A stretch of 10,000 nucleotides of DNA from Actinidia chinensis (Eukaryota; Streptophyta; Magnoliopsida; Ericales; Actinidiaceae), in contig VIGQ01001521.1 of NCBI GenBank assembly GCA_009663005.1, forward strand, positions 1 through 10,000, in the 5' to 3' direction. The notes under the pieces are model-generated. The model worked only from the letters and a program-made list of their open reading frames with translations, did no database searches and was not told the origin of the DNA. A program made the position numbers and the translations under genes. Below, one piece after another: positions 8,031 through 10,000 of the stretch (position 1 is its first letter; the number at the start of each line of letters is the position of its first letter).

Positions 8031-8888
8031 AAACTAGGGATGAACAGGGGGTTTAGAGAGAGGCAAAACCAGTTAGGGACCGATCTGAACCAAGAAAAAA
8101 AGAAAGAAATGAAAAATTGCTGAACAGTCTAATAAGAAAGGTACAGCACCAATAGGATTACCGAATTTGTTACTGATGGCACCAAAACAACATCATTTTG
8201 GTGGCTGGAAAACAAATAAGAAGTCGTTCAACTAAAAAGTTGCGTTTCTTTTTAAAAAAATGAATAAATGACGTAGTTTTTTTTGTTTTTTCTCACCAAA
8301 ACAACGTCGTTTTTTTGATGCCAATCAGTACCAAATTCGGTAACACTATCCGTGACTGTAGCCTTTGGTCTAATAAGGAAAGCATCCGTTGTTTGCTGAA
8401 CCGATGGAAACAGTTTGGCTGGGGCACAGATCAGGTTAAAACTGGACAGGTCGAACATGCGGATAAGGAATATTAGTCAGTATGCACTCGGGTTGGGCGC
8501 CACAGGTCAAAGCGGACAAGACGAGTCGCGCAGACATTGTAAGACGAGAGGGCGCGAGAAGCATGAGAGATACAGGCACAGGGAGTGGACGCGTGGTTGT
8601 GCGTGCAGTTGAAGTGAGGGAAAATGAGCGGGCGCATGGGAGACCGTCTATTTTACACGAGATACGGTTTTTGGAGTGTGATAGCAGTGAAGGCTGGGAC
8701 AATACGAATAGTTATCTCGAAAAATAATGGTTTGGAGAGGGTATGAGATGTAAGTAAGAGGTGTAGAAGTATAGTGTGTGGTGTGGGATGTGGATGTATG
8801 ATGTTGTTGGGTGTGGATGTGGAGGCTGCGGAAGGTATGGTGGTTGTGGAGATAGGCGATAGTGGTGAGAGTTAGGTTTGAAGTCTAA
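8031..8888 (-). other. Long copia leader region, possibly with extra insertion
   Basis: Between the PBS and the first gag-like sequence lie about 850 bp, much longer than the usual copia leader of some tens to about 200 bp. Three parts can be seen. From 8720 to 8888 the element strand is C-rich with CCACA and CATCC motifs. From about 8460 to 8710 the sequence is clearly GC-richer than its surroundings, with several CpG. From 8141 to 8362 there is a long inverted repeat. Open frames in both strands overlap at 8415-8727, but none matches anything I recognise. Confidence 0.55.
8141..8362. repeat. Imperfect long inverted repeat
   Basis: The arm at 8141-8203 pairs with the reverse complement of 8294-8362. 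Shared blocks include TTACCGAATTTG, TACTGAT and TTTTGGTG, with small gaps, and the spacer is about 90 bp. The inner end of each arm also carries a self-complementary CACCAAAACAAC-TC-TTTT motif, so each arm can fold on itself. Short direct repeats, GTCTAATAAG(G)AAAG, flank the arms at about 8127-8140 and 8368-8382 and may be an old target duplication. Confidence 0.75.
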
Positions 8889-8900
8889 GCTCAGATTCCA
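8889..8900 (-). other. Primer binding site, tRNA-iMet type
   Basis: On the element strand the bases directly after the 5' LTR are TGGAATCTGAGC. The standard plant copia PBS, complementary to the 3' end of initiator methionine tRNA, is TGGTATCAGAGC; 10 of 12 positions agree. Its exact abutment to the LTR edge TAACA supports both calls. Confidence 0.85.
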
Positions 8901-9062
8901 TGTTACAATATGGAGAGAGAGAGAAACTATAGTTTATATTTCTGAGTGTGTATATGAATGAATACATGCCTTTTAAATGGGGTTAGTTTAGATATCATGG
9001 GGTTAGTTTAGATATCTATGTAAGGTAATGACAAGGAGAAGTTTATGGTATATACTATTCAA
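8901..9062 (-). repeat. Copia 5' LTR, damaged at its outer end
   Basis: The plus-strand left edge, TGTTACAATATGGAGAGAG, matches the 3' LTR edge TGTTAACAATTTAGAGAG. The internal blocks TATATGAATGAATAC and GTAAGGTAATGACAA occur in the same order as in the 3' LTR; the extra 18 bp between them is explained by a 20-bp tandem duplication. After about 9034 similarity fades, and the outer end seen in the 3' LTR (AGAATATTCTATAATATAG) is not found, so this LTR appears truncated or replaced by other sequence near 9062. Confidence 0.75.
8978..9016. repeat. 20-bp tandem duplication in the 5' LTR
   Basis: TGGGGTTAGTTTAGATATC occurs at 8978-8996 and again at 8998-9016, a period of 20 bp. The matching part of the 3' LTR has a single, diverged copy (TTGGGCTAGCGGACCTATC), so the duplication arose after insertion or is specific to this LTR. 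Confidence 0.92.
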
Positions 9063-9093
9063 TTTATATGTACATATATACATGTTACGCATA

Positions 9094-9294
9094 TTGTTGT
9101 AAAATTACGAAATATTGTGGTTATAATTATGAATTTTAATATGCCCATTATGATTAGTTACTACACTAACACCACAACTTAATTAACTAGCCACAATAAT
9201 TTGTAATAACCATAAAACGTTTCGTAACTAACCATATTAATTTGTAACTCATATCACACAATTTTATAAAAGCTACAATAATTCGTAACTAACA
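9094..9294. repeat. AT-rich inverted-repeat segment, MITE-like
   Basis: ATTACGAAATATTGTGGTTA at about 9104-9123 is mirrored by the reverse complement of AGCTACAATAATTCGTAAC at about 9271-9289. The pairing extends inward over about 40-50 bp with gaps. The interior repeats the same theme (CCACAATAATTTGTAATAAC at 9191-9210 and TTTCGTAACTAACC at 9220-9233), so the unit looks like several degenerate copies of a TTACGAATTATTGTGG motif. No clear target duplication is seen. Confidence 0.55.
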
Positions 9295-9295
9295 C

Positions 9296-9660
9296 TTAAG
9301 GGTCATCAAAAAGCCCGCGGCCTATGGTCCAACTCAATGGGCTTTGACCCGGCTCATGGCATAGAGAGCCCAAGCCCGACCCAAACCCAGGATAGTATGA
9401 GCTGAACCTGAGTCTAATTTTTAAATCCTGGATCGGCCCGTGACCCATCCTGAAGGCCCGATCCGAGACCCATCCCAAAGCCCGGTGTGAGGCTCGTACT
9501 TATTTTTTATCATTTTTATTTTAATTATACAAATTTTTGAGTAGAGTAACTTAGGCCTAGAAATGGGTCAAGCTTAAGCAATTTCCATGGGCTTTTAGGA
9601 AAGTTTAAATGAATTATAGGGCTTTAGAAGGTCGGGCCCTATCCTTGCCCAACTCCTTTT
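9296..9660. repeat. GGGC/GCCC-motif repeat, probably transposon-derived
   Basis: The sequence is rich in short recurring motifs: AAGCCCG, CAATGGGCTTTGACCCGG, AAGCCCGACCCAAACCC, CGGCCCG, AGGCCCGATCC, CCATGGGCTTTTAGG and GGTCGGGCCC. This composition, beginning TAAGGGTCATCAAAAAGCCCG, is typical of non-autonomous hAT-like repeats as I remember them from plant genomes. A matching right terminal inverted repeat could not be found, so the element may be incomplete. The open minus-strand frame at 9296-9478 is translation of these motifs and not a gene. Confidence 0.45.
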
Positions 9661-10000
9661 AGTCTCTTCTTTAAGGTTCATTATTTGGTAACTCATAAAA
9701 AAAAAACTAGTAAATATTTTTATAGTAATATAATTAGTTTTTTGGGGTGTCATTAGTCTGTGGATAAGGCACCTACCAAAACTCTCAAAACAATTAGAAC
9801 AGCTAGATTAGTAGATTTTTAAAAAAATAAAATTATTCGCTAAATCCCCTTAATTCAAATACATCTAAAAAAAAATAAAAAATTGCCCTAAATTTTTTAT
9901 GAAGCCATAATTTATTCTCGGAGAATATAAGATGATGGGCTATGATTGAATACATTATTTTTTAAATAAGTACAAATGGTTTGCGATATGTATTGTAATA
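9661..10000. other. AT-rich sequence, no gene or repeat recognised
   Basis: I see only poly-A and poly-T runs and AT-rich DNA here, with no open frame of note, no convincing repeat structure and no continuation of the copia element. Confidence 0.6.

Larger units (their letters stand above)
1373..9062 (-). mobile_element. Degenerate Ty1/copia LTR retrotransposon with nested insertions
   Basis: One copia element can be followed on the minus strand from 5' LTR to 3' LTR. The domain order is gag, protease, integrase, reverse transcriptase, RNase H, which is the diagnostic copia order. The two LTRs share colinear blocks, the PBS abuts the 5' LTR and a purine-rich PPT abuts the 3' LTR. The interior is about 7.3 kb, longer than the usual copia interior of roughly 4-5 kb. 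A 1,864-bp solo LTR and a 363-bp MITE account for about 2.2 kb, and an unusually long leader accounts for most of the rest. The coding sequence is full of stops and frameshifts, so the copy cannot make a polyprotein. The target duplication is not confirmed: the five bases left of the 3' LTR are TGAAC, and no matching site was found beyond the damaged 5' LTR. I do not assign a copia lineage. Confidence 0.9.

Noticed and set aside
8415..8727. Overlapping open frames on both strands
   Set aside because: They are open mainly because the segment is GC-richer and so has fewer stops. No recognisable domain, no consistent frame and no start context that favours one strand.
9296..9478. 60-codon minus-strand open frame
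   Set aside because: It is the translation of repeated GGGC/GCCC motifs in a transposon-like repeat.
9298..9683. TAAGGGTCATCA at 9298 and TAAGGTTCATTA at 9672 as ends of one element
   Set aside because: The two are direct, not inverted, and match imperfectly, so they do not define a TIR element. They could be a duplication, but the evidence is too weak.
1..10000. CRISPR arrays, tRNA or rRNA genes, bacterial operons or phage genes
   Set aside because: No regularly spaced repeat array, no tRNA-like cloverleaf or rRNA block and no prokaryotic gene organisation was found. The repeats present are explained by plant transposons and microsatellites.

Overview
The window looks like plant nuclear DNA, most likely from a eudicot. 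It is AT-rich intergenic sequence full of transposon remains. I see no intact host gene, no RNA gene, no CRISPR array and no bacterial-type gene organisation. The organism call is an inference from the plant-type Ty1/copia polyprotein motifs, the tRNA-iMet-type primer binding site, the gypsy-type solo LTR, the MITE-like insertions and the (AT)n and (GA)n microsatellites.

The backbone is one old, decayed Ty1/copia retrotransposon on the minus strand, running from about 1373 to about 9062. On that strand the order is: damaged 5' LTR (8901-9062), PBS (8889-8900), long leader (about 8031-8888), gag (about 6621-8030), protease (about 4460-6620, interrupted), GAG-pre-integrase and integrase (about 3440-4400), hinge (3000-3440), reverse transcriptase (about 2111-3000), RNase H (about 1607-2110), PPT (1597-1606) and 3' LTR (1373-1596). 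Every domain can be recognised, but only by moving between reading frames and passing stops, so the element is non-functional. No single open frame carries it.

Two well-supported later insertions lengthened it. A 1,864-bp solo LTR of Ty3/gypsy type (4625-6488) sits inside the protease region. It has TG...CA ends and a perfect 5-bp target duplication, CGTTA. The copia reading resumes on the far side. A 363-bp MITE-like element (7441-7803) with 19-bp imperfect terminal inverted repeats and a 7-bp near-duplication sits inside gag. The leader also holds a long imperfect inverted repeat (8141-8362) and a GC-richer stretch (about 8460-8710), which may mark a further insertion.

Left of the element, 1-1372 holds a possible last-exon remnant (61-177), a possible dispersed-repeat piece (about 805-1125) and otherwise AT-rich sequence without a gene. 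Right of it lie an AT-rich inverted-repeat segment (about 9094-9294), a segment with recurring GGGC/GCCC motifs (about 9296-9660) and unannotated AT-rich DNA to 10000.

The likely order of events is: copia insertion, decay of its frames, and insertion of the gypsy element and the MITE (relative order unknown), then LTR-LTR recombination that left the gypsy solo LTR. I found no evidence of a new biological system. The value of the window is in its nested-transposon history.
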